A stretch of DNA of 18,133 nt, taken from contig JAPLSI010000058.1 of NCBI GenBank assembly GCA_026398715.1, forward strand, positions 1 to 18,133. Reading direction: 5' to 3'. The notes beneath the pieces are model-generated. The model saw only the letters and a list, made by a program, of their open reading frames with translations. It was not told the DNA's origin and made no database searches. Shown here one piece after another: positions 1-7,733 of the stretch; position 1 is the stretch's first letter; every line of letters starts with the position of its first letter. The stretch is from Gammaproteobacteria bacterium. GTDB lineage: Bacteria; Pseudomonadota; Gammaproteobacteria; Xanthomonadales; Xanthomonadaceae. A program made the translations under genes and the position numbers.

Positions 1-361
1 ACACCTGGCCGTTTTCCAATACGAATTCGGTGCCGGGTTCCCAACTGCTGATGGAACCCTTCAGACGCGTCGTGATGGGTTTTTCGTCCAGGCCCAGGTA
101 CGAGGTGGCGCCGCGTTCTGCGCCGGAGCGTTCCCGGGCAACCACGGGCTCGATTGACCGTTCCTGCTGCAGGAGTTCATTCAAGCGGGCCAACTGAGCC
201 GCCGTCAGCGTGTCCAGCCCGGTTTCATGCATCTGCTCGGGGGTCAGGCGCTGCTCGATCGCCTTGTTGTCCGGGGATGCCCACGATGCGGGTCCCGCTG
301 ACAATCCAATCAGCAGGCAAAGGGCCGATACAAGTCGGAAACGCGCGGTTTTGATGGTCAT
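1..361 (-). CDS. secreted protein of unknown function (partial, C-terminus outside window)
   Basis: Reading the minus strand from an ATG at 361-359 gives an open frame of about 120 codons to the window edge, so the C-terminus is missing. Residues 1-29 look like a Sec signal peptide: basic MTIKTARFR, a hydrophobic stretch, then SAGPASWAS as a likely cleavage region. The mature part begins with a helical segment (RLTPEQMHETGLDTLTAAQL), then a charged linker, then what looks like the start of a small beta domain ending ENGQV at the edge. I recognise the layout as a periplasmic protein seen in Xanthomonad-type genomes, but I cannot name a function. No clear Shine-Dalgarno sequence precedes the ATG. 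The plus-strand frames at 154-533 are shadows of this gene and its upstream region. It is divergent from the DoxX-like gene. Confidence 0.7.
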   Translation of the reverse strand, partial: MTIKTARFRLVSALCLLIGLSAGPASWASPDNKAIEQRLTPEQMHETGLDTLTAAQLARLNELLQQERSIEPVVARERSGAERGATSYLGLDEKPITTRLKGSISSWEPGTEFVLENGQV

Positions 362-529
362 GGGGAGAGCGTATTTCGATCCGATGACAATCAGATTACG
401 GTGCCGGCCTGCTGGTTCTTATTGTTGCTGTAAATACAACGATTCGTTGCCAATAGGTATATTGATGCTGTTTATGGAACGGCCCATATTACTGGCCACA
501 GCTTCACCCACCCTTCCAGGAGCAACGCC
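362..529. other. AT-rich divergent intergenic region
   Basis: These 168 bases separate the partial minus-strand gene from the DoxX-like gene and are clearly richer in A/T than the surrounding sequence. Apart from the promoter candidate at 462-490 and the ribosome site at 518-522, I see no gene, repeat or RNA structure. A minus-strand promoter for the partial gene must lie here, but no convincing -35/-10 pair was found. Confidence 0.4.
462..490 (+). promoter_or_regulatory. candidate sigma-70 promoter for the DoxX-like gene
   Basis: TTGATG (462-467) and CATATT (485-490) are separated by exactly 17 bases, each matching the -35/-10 consensus at four of six positions. The stretch is AT-rich compared with its surroundings and lies between divergent genes. 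Transcription would start near 497, leaving a leader of about 33 bases with AGGAG at 518-522 before the ATG at 530. This is a pattern match only. Confidence 0.4.
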
Positions 530-754
530 ATGAACAACATCGCCTCGGTCGCCGGCCGCTTCGGCCTGTCCCTTATCTTCATCCTTTCCGGTTTCGCCAA
601 GCTGGGCGCGGGCTACGCCGGCACCCAGGGCTACATGAAGCTGCGCAAGCCGATGGATGCACCGGTAATCGTGCTGGTGCCGGGCTTCGCCGGCCGCTGG
701 TTCCTGCAGGTGGATGAAGACCTGCCGAAGGCGCGCGTTTACCGGATCGACTGA
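530..754 (+). CDS. truncated, chimeric DoxX-like protein (possible remnant)
   Basis: The ORF encodes 74 residues with a good Shine-Dalgarno (AGGAG, 518-522, seven bases before the ATG). Residues 1-36 (MNNIASVAGRFGLSLIFILS onward to GYMK) match the N-terminus of DoxX family inner-membrane proteins, including the first transmembrane helix and the GYAGTQGYM stretch. DoxX proteins are normally about 130-150 residues with four helices. Here everything after the first helix is replaced by about 38 unrelated residues (KPMDAPVIVLVPGFAGRW to KARVYRID), whose origin I do not recognise. The other two forward frames do not continue the DoxX sequence, so a simple frameshift is not the cause. An internal deletion or fusion with the tail of another gene is more likely. 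It may be expressed as a small membrane protein, or it may be a pseudogene. Confidence 0.55.
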   Translation: MNNIASVAGRFGLSLIFILSGFAKLGAGYAGTQGYMKLRKPMDAPVIVLVPGFAGRWFLQVDEDLPKARVYRID

Positions 755-758
755 TCCG
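743..758 (+). other. small perfect hairpin overlapping the stop codon of the DoxX-like gene
   Basis: CGGATC (743-748) pairs with GATCCG (753-758) around a GACT loop. The stop codon TGA (752-754) spans the end of the loop and the start of the 3' arm. No T-run follows, so it is a poor intrinsic terminator. It could slow ribosomes or stabilise the mRNA end. Confidence 0.3.
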
Positions 759-766
759 CCCTAAAA

Positions 767-811
767 CTGTCACCCGCATCTCATCAAACGGCAACTGGAA
801 GTCCCTAGCGT
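767..811 (+). promoter_or_regulatory. candidate Pho box and promoter for the PhoX-like phosphatase gene
   Basis: Two 7-base half-sites in direct repeat, CTGTCAC (767-773) and ATCTCAT (778-784), are spaced by four bases. This is the geometry of the PhoB-binding Pho box (CTGTCAT-N4-CTGTCAT); the halves match at 6/7 and 5/7 positions. A degenerate third half-site (CGGCAAC, 789-795) continues the 11-base period. Ten bases after it comes TAGCGT (806-811) as a plausible -10, which is the usual PhoB-dependent distance. The gene that follows at 853 is a PhoX-type phosphatase, which makes phosphate-starvation control plausible. PhoB binding is an inference. Confidence 0.5.
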
Positions 812-852
812 GGCGCTGCTCGTCCCCTGACCAGCCCCCTCGGAGATTCCAG

Positions 853-2316
853 ATGAAATCCACGCAATTCCTTGTCCCGCGCACGCTGCTATCCACCCTT
901 ATCGCCGCGCTGTTGGTGCCCGCCACCGCGATGGCGGCGGTCGGCCCAAGCACGTCGGCCACGCCCTACCTCACGCCGATCGACAGCAGCGTCGAGTTCA
1001 CTTCCGTGCTCAGCGTTGGCGACAGCGTCAAGCGCAAGAACAAGGGCAATGAAAGCTATCGCATGTCCGGCATACCGGACGGCCTTGGCGCGTTCGACAA
1101 CGGCGACGGCACGATCACCGTGCTGATGGCGCACGAATTGGGCGCCGGCGTCGGCGTCGTCCGCACGCATGGCGCCAAAGGGGCGTTCGTCTCGAAGTGG
1201 CAGGTGCGCAAGAGCGACCTGAAGGTATTGAACGGTGACGACCTGATCAACACCGTGAAGCTGTGGGATGGCAGCGCTTACGTCGCAACGCCGGCCGTCG
1301 CATTCAACCGGTTCTGCTCGGCTGACCTGGCGCAGACCACCGCATTCTTCAACAGCAGCACCGGCAAGGGCTTCAACGAAGGCCGCATCTTCCTCAACGG
1401 TGAAGAGACCACCGGCGGCCGCGGCTTCGCACACATCGCTGCTGGTCGCCAGCACGGCACCACGTATGAACTGCCCGGCGTAGGCAAGGCGGCCTGGGAA
1501 AACCTGCTGGCCAGTCCCTATCCGCAGGACCTGACCATCGTCGCTGGCATGGACGACGGCGCGCTGAATGCCAGCAAGCTCTACTTCTACCTGGGCGAGA
1601 AGCAAGCGAAGGGAGGCCCGATCGAGTTGGCCGGCCTGGCCAACGGCGCCAATTTCCAGGTATCCATCGATGGTTATGCCACCGAAAGCGGCGTCAATCC
1701 GATTCCGCATGGCTACGTCGGCAATTTCTCGCTGGTGGACACGGGAGGCACCGGGCTGAATCGCGTCGAGGATGGCGCATGGGACACCCAAAATCCGAAT
1801 CGCTTCTACTTTGTCACGACGGCCAATTTCACCGGCAACACGCGCCTGTGGCGCATGACTTTCGCAGACATCCACAACCCCTTGGCCGGCGGCACGATTG
1901 AAGTGCTGATCGATGGCGAACTGACGGGCCAGCGGATGCTCGACAACCTGGCCGTTGACGGCGCCGGCGACGTGATCTTGCAGGAGGACGTCGGCAACCA
2001 GGTCCACCTGGGCAAGGTCTGGAAGTATCACGCCGCCACCCGCGTCACCACGGTATTGGCGCAACACGATGCCACCCGCTTCATCAGCGGCGCCGCAGCG
2101 GACATCGACGGCAGCGACGCAAAGCAGTCCGATGAAGAGTCATCGGGTATCGTCGAAGTGTCCGGCTTGTTCGCGGGCACGCCCGGCTACGACACGAGCA
2201 GCTACCGATACTTCCTGCTGGACGTGCAAGCGCACCATGGCAGCATCAACGGCGTCGCCCTGCCTTCCGACCTCGTCGAGGGCGGCCAGCTGTTGCTGAT
2301 GAAACAGGCGCGCTGA
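853..2316 (+). CDS. secreted PhoX/DUF839-family alkaline phosphatase-like protein
   Basis: The product has 487 residues. Residues 1-29 form a Sec signal peptide (LLSTLIAALLVPATAMA-A). The rest is a beta-propeller-type DUF839/PhoX domain. Supporting motifs are an acidic NGEE at 182-185, RVEDGAWD around 304-311 (very characteristic of the family), NLAVD at 365-369, and DEESSGI at 427-433. Acidic residues in such motifs bind calcium and iron in known PhoX enzymes, which release phosphate from organic phosphomonoesters in the periplasm or outside the cell. The exact substrate here is not readable; phytase-like or other phosphoesterase activity is possible. The start is supported by GGAG at 842-845, seven bases before the ATG. 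A candidate Pho box lies upstream and a strong terminator follows, so the gene is probably monocistronic. Confidence 0.85.
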   Translation: MKSTQFLVPRTLLSTLIAALLVPATAMAAVGPSTSATPYLTPIDSSVEFTSVLSVGDSVKRKNKGNESYRMSGIPDGLGAFDNGDGTITVLMAHELGAGVGVVRTHGAKGAFVSKWQVRKSDLKVLNGDDLINTVKLWDGSAYVATPAVAFNRFCSADLAQTTAFFNSSTGKGFNEGRIFLNGEETTGGRGFAHIAAGRQHGTTYELPGVGKAAWENLLASPYPQDLTIVAGMDDGALNASKLYFYLGEKQAKGGPIELAGLANGANFQVSIDGYATESGVNPIPHGYVGNFSLVDTGGTGLNRVEDGAWDTQNPNRFYFVTTANFTGNTRLWRMTFADIHNPLAGGTIEVLIDGELTGQRMLDNLAVDGAGDVILQEDVGNQVHLGKVWKYHAATRVTTVLAQHDATRFISGAAADIDGSDAKQSDEESSGIVEVSGLFAGTPGYDTSSYRYFLLDVQAHHGSINGVALPSDLVEGGQLLLMKQAR

Positions 2317-2342
2317 GAAAGCGGCACGACACCGGTAACACC

Positions 2343-2374
2343 GTCCCCTGTCAGTCGAAAGCCTGACGGGGGAC
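2343..2374 (+). terminator. intrinsic terminator between converging genes
   Basis: GTCCCCTGTCAG (2343-2354) pairs with CTGACGGGGGAC (2363-2374) over 12 base pairs with one G-T wobble and an 8-base loop (TCGAAAGC). TTCTT follows at 2375-2379. It lies 27 bases after the stop codon of the PhoX-like gene and before the end of the converging M20 gene, so it may serve both strands, more convincingly the plus strand. Confidence 0.8.
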
Positions 2375-2407
2375 TTCTTCCCACGATGCCAGGCGCGACG
2401 TTGGTGA

Positions 2408-3733
2408 TCAGGGCGTGGAATGCGTCCCGAGGTAGCTCAGCGTCATCGCCGTCAACGCCTGCACGCCCAGCGCGAGGCCGTTTTCGTCGATCTGGAAGGT
2501 GGGCGTGTGGTGCCCCGGCGCCTCGTCCTCGCTGATGGCCGGCGAGCGACCGCCCAGTCCGAGGTAAAGGGCCGGCACTTTCTCGGCGAAGAATGAAAAA
2601 TCCTCGGCGCCGGTCACCGGCGGATTCGAGACCACATTGTCGCTGCCCGCCACGGCGTCCAGCACCGGCCGCATCTCATCGGCCAGCGCCAGGTTGTTGA
2701 AGGTCACCGGGTAGCCGTGGGTCATCGGAATCTTGACCTCCACCGTCGTGCCCAGGCTTTCTGCCACGTTGTTGGCGATGCGCCGCACGCTGTCGTGCAG
2801 GTGGGCGCGATCCTTGGGCGTAAGCGCACGCAGCGTGCCGATCATTTCCACTTCGGCGGGGATGATGTTGGAACGCACGCCGCCGGTGATCTTGCCGATG
2901 GTCACCACCGATGCGTTGTGGGTGAGCTTCATCTCGCGGCTGACCACTGTCTGCAACGCAGTGATGATGTAGGCCGAAGCGACCACCGGATCGGCGCCCG
3001 TCCACGGGTAGGCGCCATGGGCCTGGCGGCCCTTCACCAGGATGCGGAAGTCATCCACGCTGGCGTAGGCACCACCGGGCCGCCAGTTGATCTTGCCTGC
3101 CTCCAGCGCGGCACTGATGTGCAAGCCAAAGGCCGCATCCACTTTCGGATTTTCCAGCACGCCCTGTTTCACCATCAACTCGGCGCCGCCTTCCTCGCCG
3201 ATGGGGGCGCCTTCTTCAGCGGGCTGGAATACGAATTTCACCGTGCCCCGGATGTCCTTGCGCATCGCCGCCATCACTGTCGCAACGCCCATCAGTATCG
3301 CCACGTGCGTGTCATGCCCGCAGGCATGCATCACGCCGACCTCATCGCCATTGAAAATGGCGCGCGCCTTCGAGGCAAAGGGCAATGCGACCGTTTCGGT
3401 AACGGGCAATCCATCCATGTCGGCACGCAACAGGACGACCGGCCCCGGGCGACCACCGCGCAACAGTCCCACCACGCCGGTATGGGCCACGCCGGTCTGC
3501 ACCTCCAGGCCCAACTTCTTGAGGTGCTCAGCGACAATCTTCGAAGTACGGAACTCGCGATTGCCCAGTTCGGGATGTTCGTGCAGATCGCGACGCCAGG
3601 CGATGACCTGCGGCTCGATCGCCGTGATGCGCTGCAGCGTGGCTGCGTCCAGCGGCGCGGCCGCCGCGACCAACGGCGATGCCATCGAAACACACAGGCC
3701 AAGCACCACCATCACGACCAAGCGTACTTTCAC
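2408..3733 (-). CDS. exported M20D-family amidohydrolase (N-acyl amino acid / hippurate hydrolase type)
   Basis: The enzyme is a zinc- or manganese-dependent M20 peptidase that removes acyl groups from N-acyl amino acids or related amides. I chose the GTG at 3733 (441 residues): GGGGAA lies just upstream, and this start gives a clean signal peptide (MKVRLVVMVVLGL to AAAAP). Extension to the in-frame GTG at 3784 adds a basic non-signal stretch without a ribosome site. Counting from 3733, visible motifs are RADMDGLPV (103-111), HACGHDTH (136-143, ligands C138 and H140), QPAEEG (170-175, catalytic/ligand Glu pair), FGLH (H205) and GHHTPTF (407-413, ligand His). The dimerisation domain lies between about 215 and 330. 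All expected residues are present, so it should be active. It is the last of three co-oriented exported proteins. Export is unusual for cytosolic HipO relatives but common in environmental proteobacteria. The substrate is unknown. Confidence 0.88.
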   Translation of the reverse strand: MKVRLVVMVVLGLCVSMASPLVAAAAPLDAATLQRITAIEPQVIAWRRDLHEHPELGNREFRTSKIVAEHLKKLGLEVQTGVAHTGVVGLLRGGRPGPVVLLRADMDGLPVTETVALPFASKARAIFNGDEVGVMHACGHDTHVAILMGVATVMAAMRKDIRGTVKFVFQPAEEGAPIGEEGGAELMVKQGVLENPKVDAAFGLHISAALEAGKINWRPGGAYASVDDFRILVKGRQAHGAYPWTGADPVVASAYIITALQTVVSREMKLTHNASVVTIGKITGGVRSNIIPAEVEMIGTLRALTPKDRAHLHDSVRRIANNVAESLGTTVEVKIPMTHGYPVTFNNLALADEMRPVLDAVAGSDNVVSNPPVTGAEDFSFFAEKVPALYLGLGGRSPAISEDEAPGHHTPTFQIDENGLALGVQALTAMTLSYLGTHSTP

Positions 3734-3783
3734 GGTGTTCCCCAGGGAAATGGATTTCCGGAGTCTACCAATTGGCGGCCGCA

Positions 3784-5190
3784 CTAAGGCGTGATCGTCG
3801 ACTCGCTGGAACAGGCGGTGGCAGAGCCAGCCTGGCAGACTTTGTAGCTATACGTCGCGCCTTTCACGACCAGCTTGTCGGTGTAGCTGCCGGTGTTCTT
3901 CGGGCTGGCCAACAACGCGCCATTGCGCCGCACATCCACCTTGGCGCCAGTAGCCCCGCTCCAGCGCACCGTAACCGCGTTGCCGCGACTGCTTGCAGCC
4001 AGCGTCATCGTGATCGGGCTGGGAGGCGGCGGCGTGCAGGCGCCCCACTTCCCCGTCTGGCTTGCAGCGCCAATGAAGACAGCCGTGGCCTCGATGCACG
4101 CAGCAGGTCCCTTCAGTGCCTGGAACTCAAGCTGCAGCCAATAGTCGGCCACGTCGCTCGGCCAATATTTCCGGGTGCTTACCAGCACGCCATTGAACAG
4201 GCCCTGGTGGAAATCGGCGGGCGACTGCGCATCCAGGTGCACGTTGCCGTCGTAGGCAGCGCCATGGTCGCTGGCGTAGGGACACTCGTTCGCCCCACCC
4301 ACGCCATAGCTTTCCCAGGGGAACGCCGCCGAGTCCTTGTGGCTGTACTGGAAGTTGCTGGCTTCCATGTCGAAGAAGGGCGGCTTCACGTAATAACCAC
4401 GCGCATTGGGCGTGTTGCCCGGTTGCGCAATCTCGACATGGTTGGCGTCGAACACCCTCATCTCCACCGACTGCAGGTCGTAGCGATTACTCGAAACCGT
4501 TACCTGCGCGACGGTTGCGTTGGCATTGCCGGTGTTGACCGCGCCGAAGACGACACTACTGTTATTGGCCACCGAGTAGGGCAACACGCGCAAGGGATGC
4601 ACGGCATCGCGCGACCACGCCGATGCGGTGTCCGACGCGGGCGCATCGCGGACTTCGAAATGCAGGTGGGCAAAGTCGCTGGCGCTGCTGGCGCCGGTGT
4701 GCCCGATCAGCTGGCCCTTGCTGACGGTCGTGCCAACCGGAACCACCCAGTCGCTGACATGCAGGTAAAGACTGTAGTAACAGCCGACGCCGGCGCAGCT
4801 GGACTGGCCGGGTCGAAAATGGCGCAACTTGACCAGCGGATCGGTGTAGCCCGGGTCGGGGCCGGCGATTTGCACCAGGCCGTCGGCAATGGCGAACACC
4901 GGCGTGCCCAGCGGCGCGGCGATATCCACGCCACGGTGGAAGTCGTAACGGTTGTCGCCCGAATACAGCGGCCGCGGCCCGTAGGTGGACGACAGCGGCT
5001 GGTCGGAATAGGCGGCGTTGCCGAAGCGCGACGCCGGGCAACCCTGGCCTTCGGTCCAGCCCACCGGCGGATTGGCGCTGATCCGGCCGCACAATGGCCA
5101 CGCGGGCTGCGGATCCGTTTGTCCGGCGGCGACCGTTGCAGGAACAAGCAGCAGCAAGGCGCAAGCAACAAGCAGGACAAGTCTGTGCAT
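3784..5190 (-). CDS. secreted M23 (LytM-type) metallopeptidase with C-terminal FN3-like domain
   Basis: The product has 468 residues from the ATG at 5190, chosen because a textbook signal peptide begins there (MHRLVLLVACALLLLVPATV). The longer frame from a TTG at 5244 only adds an arginine-rich leader. Residues about 60-185 form the M23 zinc endopeptidase core: HRGVD (H85, D89), LYLHVSDW (H144) and AHLHFEV (H175, H177). All zinc and catalytic positions are present, so it should cleave peptidoglycan cross-bridges or other short-side-chain peptides such as elastin-type substrates. A long central region (about 200-385) of unrecognised beta-rich sequence follows, with several cysteines. After a PPPPSP linker comes an FN3-like domain to the end (about 395-468). 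FN3 modules in secreted hydrolases usually help bind or space substrates. The TAG stop lies 50 bases before the next gene's GTG at 3733, so joint transcription is possible. A role in bacteriolysis or cell-wall turnover is an inference. Confidence 0.87.
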   Translation of the reverse strand: MHRLVLLVACALLLLVPATVAAGQTDPQPAWPLCGRISANPPVGWTEGQGCPASRFGNAAYSDQPLSSTYGPRPLYSGDNRYDFHRGVDIAAPLGTPVFAIADGLVQIAGPDPGYTDPLVKLRHFRPGQSSCAGVGCYYSLYLHVSDWVVPVGTTVSKGQLIGHTGASSASDFAHLHFEVRDAPASDTASAWSRDAVHPLRVLPYSVANNSSVVFGAVNTGNANATVAQVTVSSNRYDLQSVEMRVFDANHVEIAQPGNTPNARGYYVKPPFFDMEASNFQYSHKDSAAFPWESYGVGGANECPYASDHGAAYDGNVHLDAQSPADFHQGLFNGVLVSTRKYWPSDVADYWLQLEFQALKGPAACIEATAVFIGAASQTGKWGACTPPPPSPITMTLAASSRGNAVTVRWSGATGAKVDVRRNGALLASPKNTGSYTDKLVVKGATYSYKVCQAGSATACSSESTITP

Positions 5191-5261
5191 CGCAGCGCTC
5201 GCTTCGGGTCGGACCAGCCGCATGTTCGGCGCGCGTCCGGGCAAAAGTCAAATGACCTGAC

Positions 5262-7478
5262 TCAACCGCCCGGCTGCCATCCGTAGCTGTACTTCAGGAA
5301 CACGCCGCGATTGTTGCCGAACATATCGGGCGCCAGCTCGTCATCGTCGCGCACCGCGCCGTAGGACACGCCGCCGTAGAACGCCGTGCGCGGATTGACC
5401 TTGTACGAATACAGCAACTGCCCGCCCCACTCGCGGCCGCCCTTGCCCACCGAGTCCGGCTCGTAAAGCGAGAGGTCGCGTTCGATATGGCTGCCCTGCA
5501 GTGTCAGGCGCAGGCGCTGGCGCGGATCGAGCTGCCAGCTGACGCGCGTGTCGAACACCAGTGCGGTGAAGGCCGTGCCTCCGTCGCGCTTCATCTGCGA
5601 CCAACTGGCATTGGGAACGATGCTGATGCCGCGGCCCAGGTCGACCTCGCCCCACACTTCCCAGGACGTCAGGCGGCCCTCGCGCGAGGCGCGCAGGTCC
5701 ACGCGCTTGCCGGCGCCGATGTAGGTGCCCAGCCTGATGCCAGACCACGGCGTGACATTGACGCTCACCGCCAGGTTGGTTTCATCGAACATCTGCTCGT
5801 TCCAGAAACGCACCCGGGTCAAGGCACTGAAATTGACACTGCTCTGCATCGGGCCCTGGATATTGAAGCTGGTCTCCAGCTCGCGCTCGAGTAACTGCCC
5901 GTCGAAGCGGTGGGTGATATCGAAGTCGGTGTACAGATTCATCCGGGTGATCTTGTCGCCTTCCTTGCCGTACCAGGTATGGCTGCCGCCCACCAGCGAC
6001 CGGTCGAACCCGACCTGCCCGACGAAGCCCAGGTCTGCGCGGAAGCCCGGATCCACCTTGGTGTGGCCGATCGTGAAATCCCACTCGCGGTTGCCATAGT
6101 TATAGAACGCGCGCAACGCATTGCCCGACGGCGACGCATCGGCGAAATCCAGCGACAGCGGATACTCGGAATCGCTGCGCAGCAATTGCGCCGTGACCGT
6201 ATGCGCGCCCTTCTGGTAGCGGCCGTCCACGCCGACCACGTCATTGGCGTAATCGTCGCCATGGCGGAAGGTGCCGATGACGCCCAGCGTCGTGTTTTCA
6301 TTGAGGTTGTAGCGGTAGCGCGCCACCGCAACGTCGGCGGATTGGTCGAGCACGCGGAATCCCGAGCCCAGCACGCCGGGCACCAGCAACAAGGTCGTGG
6401 TGTCCTGCGCGACGAAGGCGCCGTAGGTGCCATCGCCGTTGCGCCCGGTCACGCGCACGCCCCAGGACGGATCGGAGATTTGCCGCGTGTACAGCACGTT
6501 GAACTGCGTGTTGAAGTAGTCGGCGCCTTCCAGGAAGAAGGGGCGCTTCTCCGGGAAGAACAGCGCGAAGCTGTCGTTGAGGTTGAGCTGCGCCTGGTCG
6601 GTTTCGACCTGCGAGAAGTCCGGGTTGATCGTGCCATTCAAGGTCAGGTTGGGCGATGGCGACCACGACACGTCCACGCCCGGCTCGATATTGACGCCAT
6701 CATTCAACCAGGGGCTGCCTGCCTCGTTGCGATACTCGGGGCGGGCAATGGTGATGGTTGGCACCACGTCCAGGTTGCGGCCCGGCCGCACGCCGGCCAT
6801 GCCTTCGAATTTCTCGAACGTACACAGGAAACAATTGGAATCCCGGCTGACCTTCTGGTTGGTGATCTGGTGGCGCGCGCTTCGCGGGTAGCTGCGGAAA
6901 AAGCTCAACGCCCAGCGCTTCACTTGCTCACCCTCGCGGAAGCGCAAAGTGGCGAACGGAATGCGCATCTCCACTTCATAACCGGCATCGGTGGTGCGGC
7001 CTGCGCTGGTCCACAGCCCGTCCCAGGAATCATCCTCGTCACCCGTGGCCTGGTCCTTGATCAGGTCCATCTGCACGCCGAGGGGATTGACGAAGAATTC
7101 GTAGGCCCGGCGCTGGTCGTCGAAGGTGTCCACCATGATGCCGATGAAGTCGTCGCGGTACGCAGCATCGCGGTCGCGCAGGCGCGCGCGGATGTCGCCG
7201 GGCTTCGGGTCGTTGGCGCGGAAGGAAACGTACAGGGCGGTTTCGGTATAGCCGATGCGCGCCTTGGTGGTGACCGGCGCGGCGATGTTGTCACCGGGGG
7301 AGATTTCGAAAGGAAGCTCGAACTCGCCGGCGCTGGCCCAGGCCGCGTCGTCCAGTTGGCCGTCGATCACGATGCCCTCGGGCAGCTTCGGAATCTGGTG
7401 CGGTGCAGCAGCCGGCGGGGTCTGGGCGCAGAGCGCGCCGGAGAACGAAACCAACAACAGCAGCAGGGACAAGCGCAT
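5262..7478 (-). CDS. outer-membrane protein with CBM9-like and DUF5916 domains
   Basis: The product has 738 residues from the ATG at 7478, where the signal peptide MRLSLLLLLVSFSGALCAQ starts. The extension to 7553 adds 25 residues without signal character. Residues about 30-215 form a carbohydrate-binding-module-9-like beta-sandwich (IVIDGQLDDAAW near its start, EMRIPFATLRF near its end). The rest is DUF5916, a beta-barrel with the diagnostic INPDFSQVETDQAQLNLN and FFPEKRPFFLEG motifs (about 280-315). It ends in alternating aromatic strands (YSYKVNPRTAFYGGV, FLKYSYGW) typical of outer-membrane barrels. Such proteins are widespread in Xanthomonads and Bacteroidetes beside exported peptidases and hydrolases. 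A role in binding or uptake of extracellular breakdown products is suspected but not proven. No conventional Shine-Dalgarno precedes the ATG; the upstream bases are CCTCC rather than GGAGG. It is the first gene of the three-gene minus-strand run. Confidence 0.87.
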   Translation of the reverse strand: MRLSLLLLLVSFSGALCAQTPPAAAPHQIPKLPEGIVIDGQLDDAAWASAGEFELPFEISPGDNIAAPVTTKARIGYTETALYVSFRANDPKPGDIRARLRDRDAAYRDDFIGIMVDTFDDQRRAYEFFVNPLGVQMDLIKDQATGDEDDSWDGLWTSAGRTTDAGYEVEMRIPFATLRFREGEQVKRWALSFFRSYPRSARHQITNQKVSRDSNCFLCTFEKFEGMAGVRPGRNLDVVPTITIARPEYRNEAGSPWLNDGVNIEPGVDVSWSPSPNLTLNGTINPDFSQVETDQAQLNLNDSFALFFPEKRPFFLEGADYFNTQFNVLYTRQISDPSWGVRVTGRNGDGTYGAFVAQDTTTLLLVPGVLGSGFRVLDQSADVAVARYRYNLNENTTLGVIGTFRHGDDYANDVVGVDGRYQKGAHTVTAQLLRSDSEYPLSLDFADASPSGNALRAFYNYGNREWDFTIGHTKVDPGFRADLGFVGQVGFDRSLVGGSHTWYGKEGDKITRMNLYTDFDITHRFDGQLLERELETSFNIQGPMQSSVNFSALTRVRFWNEQMFDETNLAVSVNVTPWSGIRLGTYIGAGKRVDLRASREGRLTSWEVWGEVDLGRGISIVPNASWSQMKRDGGTAFTALVFDTRVSWQLDPRQRLRLTLQGSHIERDLSLYEPDSVGKGGREWGGQLLYSYKVNPRTAFYGGVSYGAVRDDDELAPDMFGNNRGVFLKYSYGWQPGG

Positions 7479-7593
7479 GAAAGGAGGGACCGTACTGGGG
7501 ATGTGGCCGCATCCTGAGCGCTGGCACCTATTCCGGCGCGTGGCATAAGTCATTTAAACCATTTCGCCCCTTGCCCGAAACGCCGCGGGAATG

Positions 7594-7622
7594 TTGACGG
7601 CCATCACAACAAACGCTAGGGT
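7594..7622 (+). promoter_or_regulatory. sigma-70-type promoter for the SGNH hydrolase gene
   Basis: TTGACG (7594-7599) and TAGGGT (7617-7622) are separated by the optimal 17 bases, and the -10 is embedded in CGCTAGGGT, a form repeated elsewhere in this window. The start of transcription would be near 7629, giving a leader of about 105 bases before the ATG at 7734. The leader contains several G/C runs that could fold, but no recognised riboswitch. Confidence 0.65.
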
Positions 7623-7733
7623 ACGGGGCGGCTCGGGGAGGCCTGCAAGGGGCCGGTTGCCGATCAGGTTGCGTTATCAGTTACAGGGGTCCCCCGACTC
7701 CTGCGGAAACACACCTCCAACAGGGATGCTGTC

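Noticed and set aside
3679..5286. 535-codon open frame on the plus strand opposite the M23 gene
   Set aside because: It is antisense to a clear M23 peptidase with complete zinc motifs. It has no signal peptide, no ribosome site and no domain.
5910..7517. 535-codon open frame on the plus strand opposite the DUF5916 gene
   Set aside because: The minus strand carries diagnostic DUF5916 motifs and a signal peptide here. The plus-strand product is low-complexity Ala/Arg/Gly/Val sequence typical of a shadow.
7636..7733. G-rich leader of the SGNH hydrolase gene considered as a riboswitch
   Set aside because: Short G/C complementary runs exist, but no conserved aptamer core or alternative terminator/anti-terminator pair could be identified by eye.
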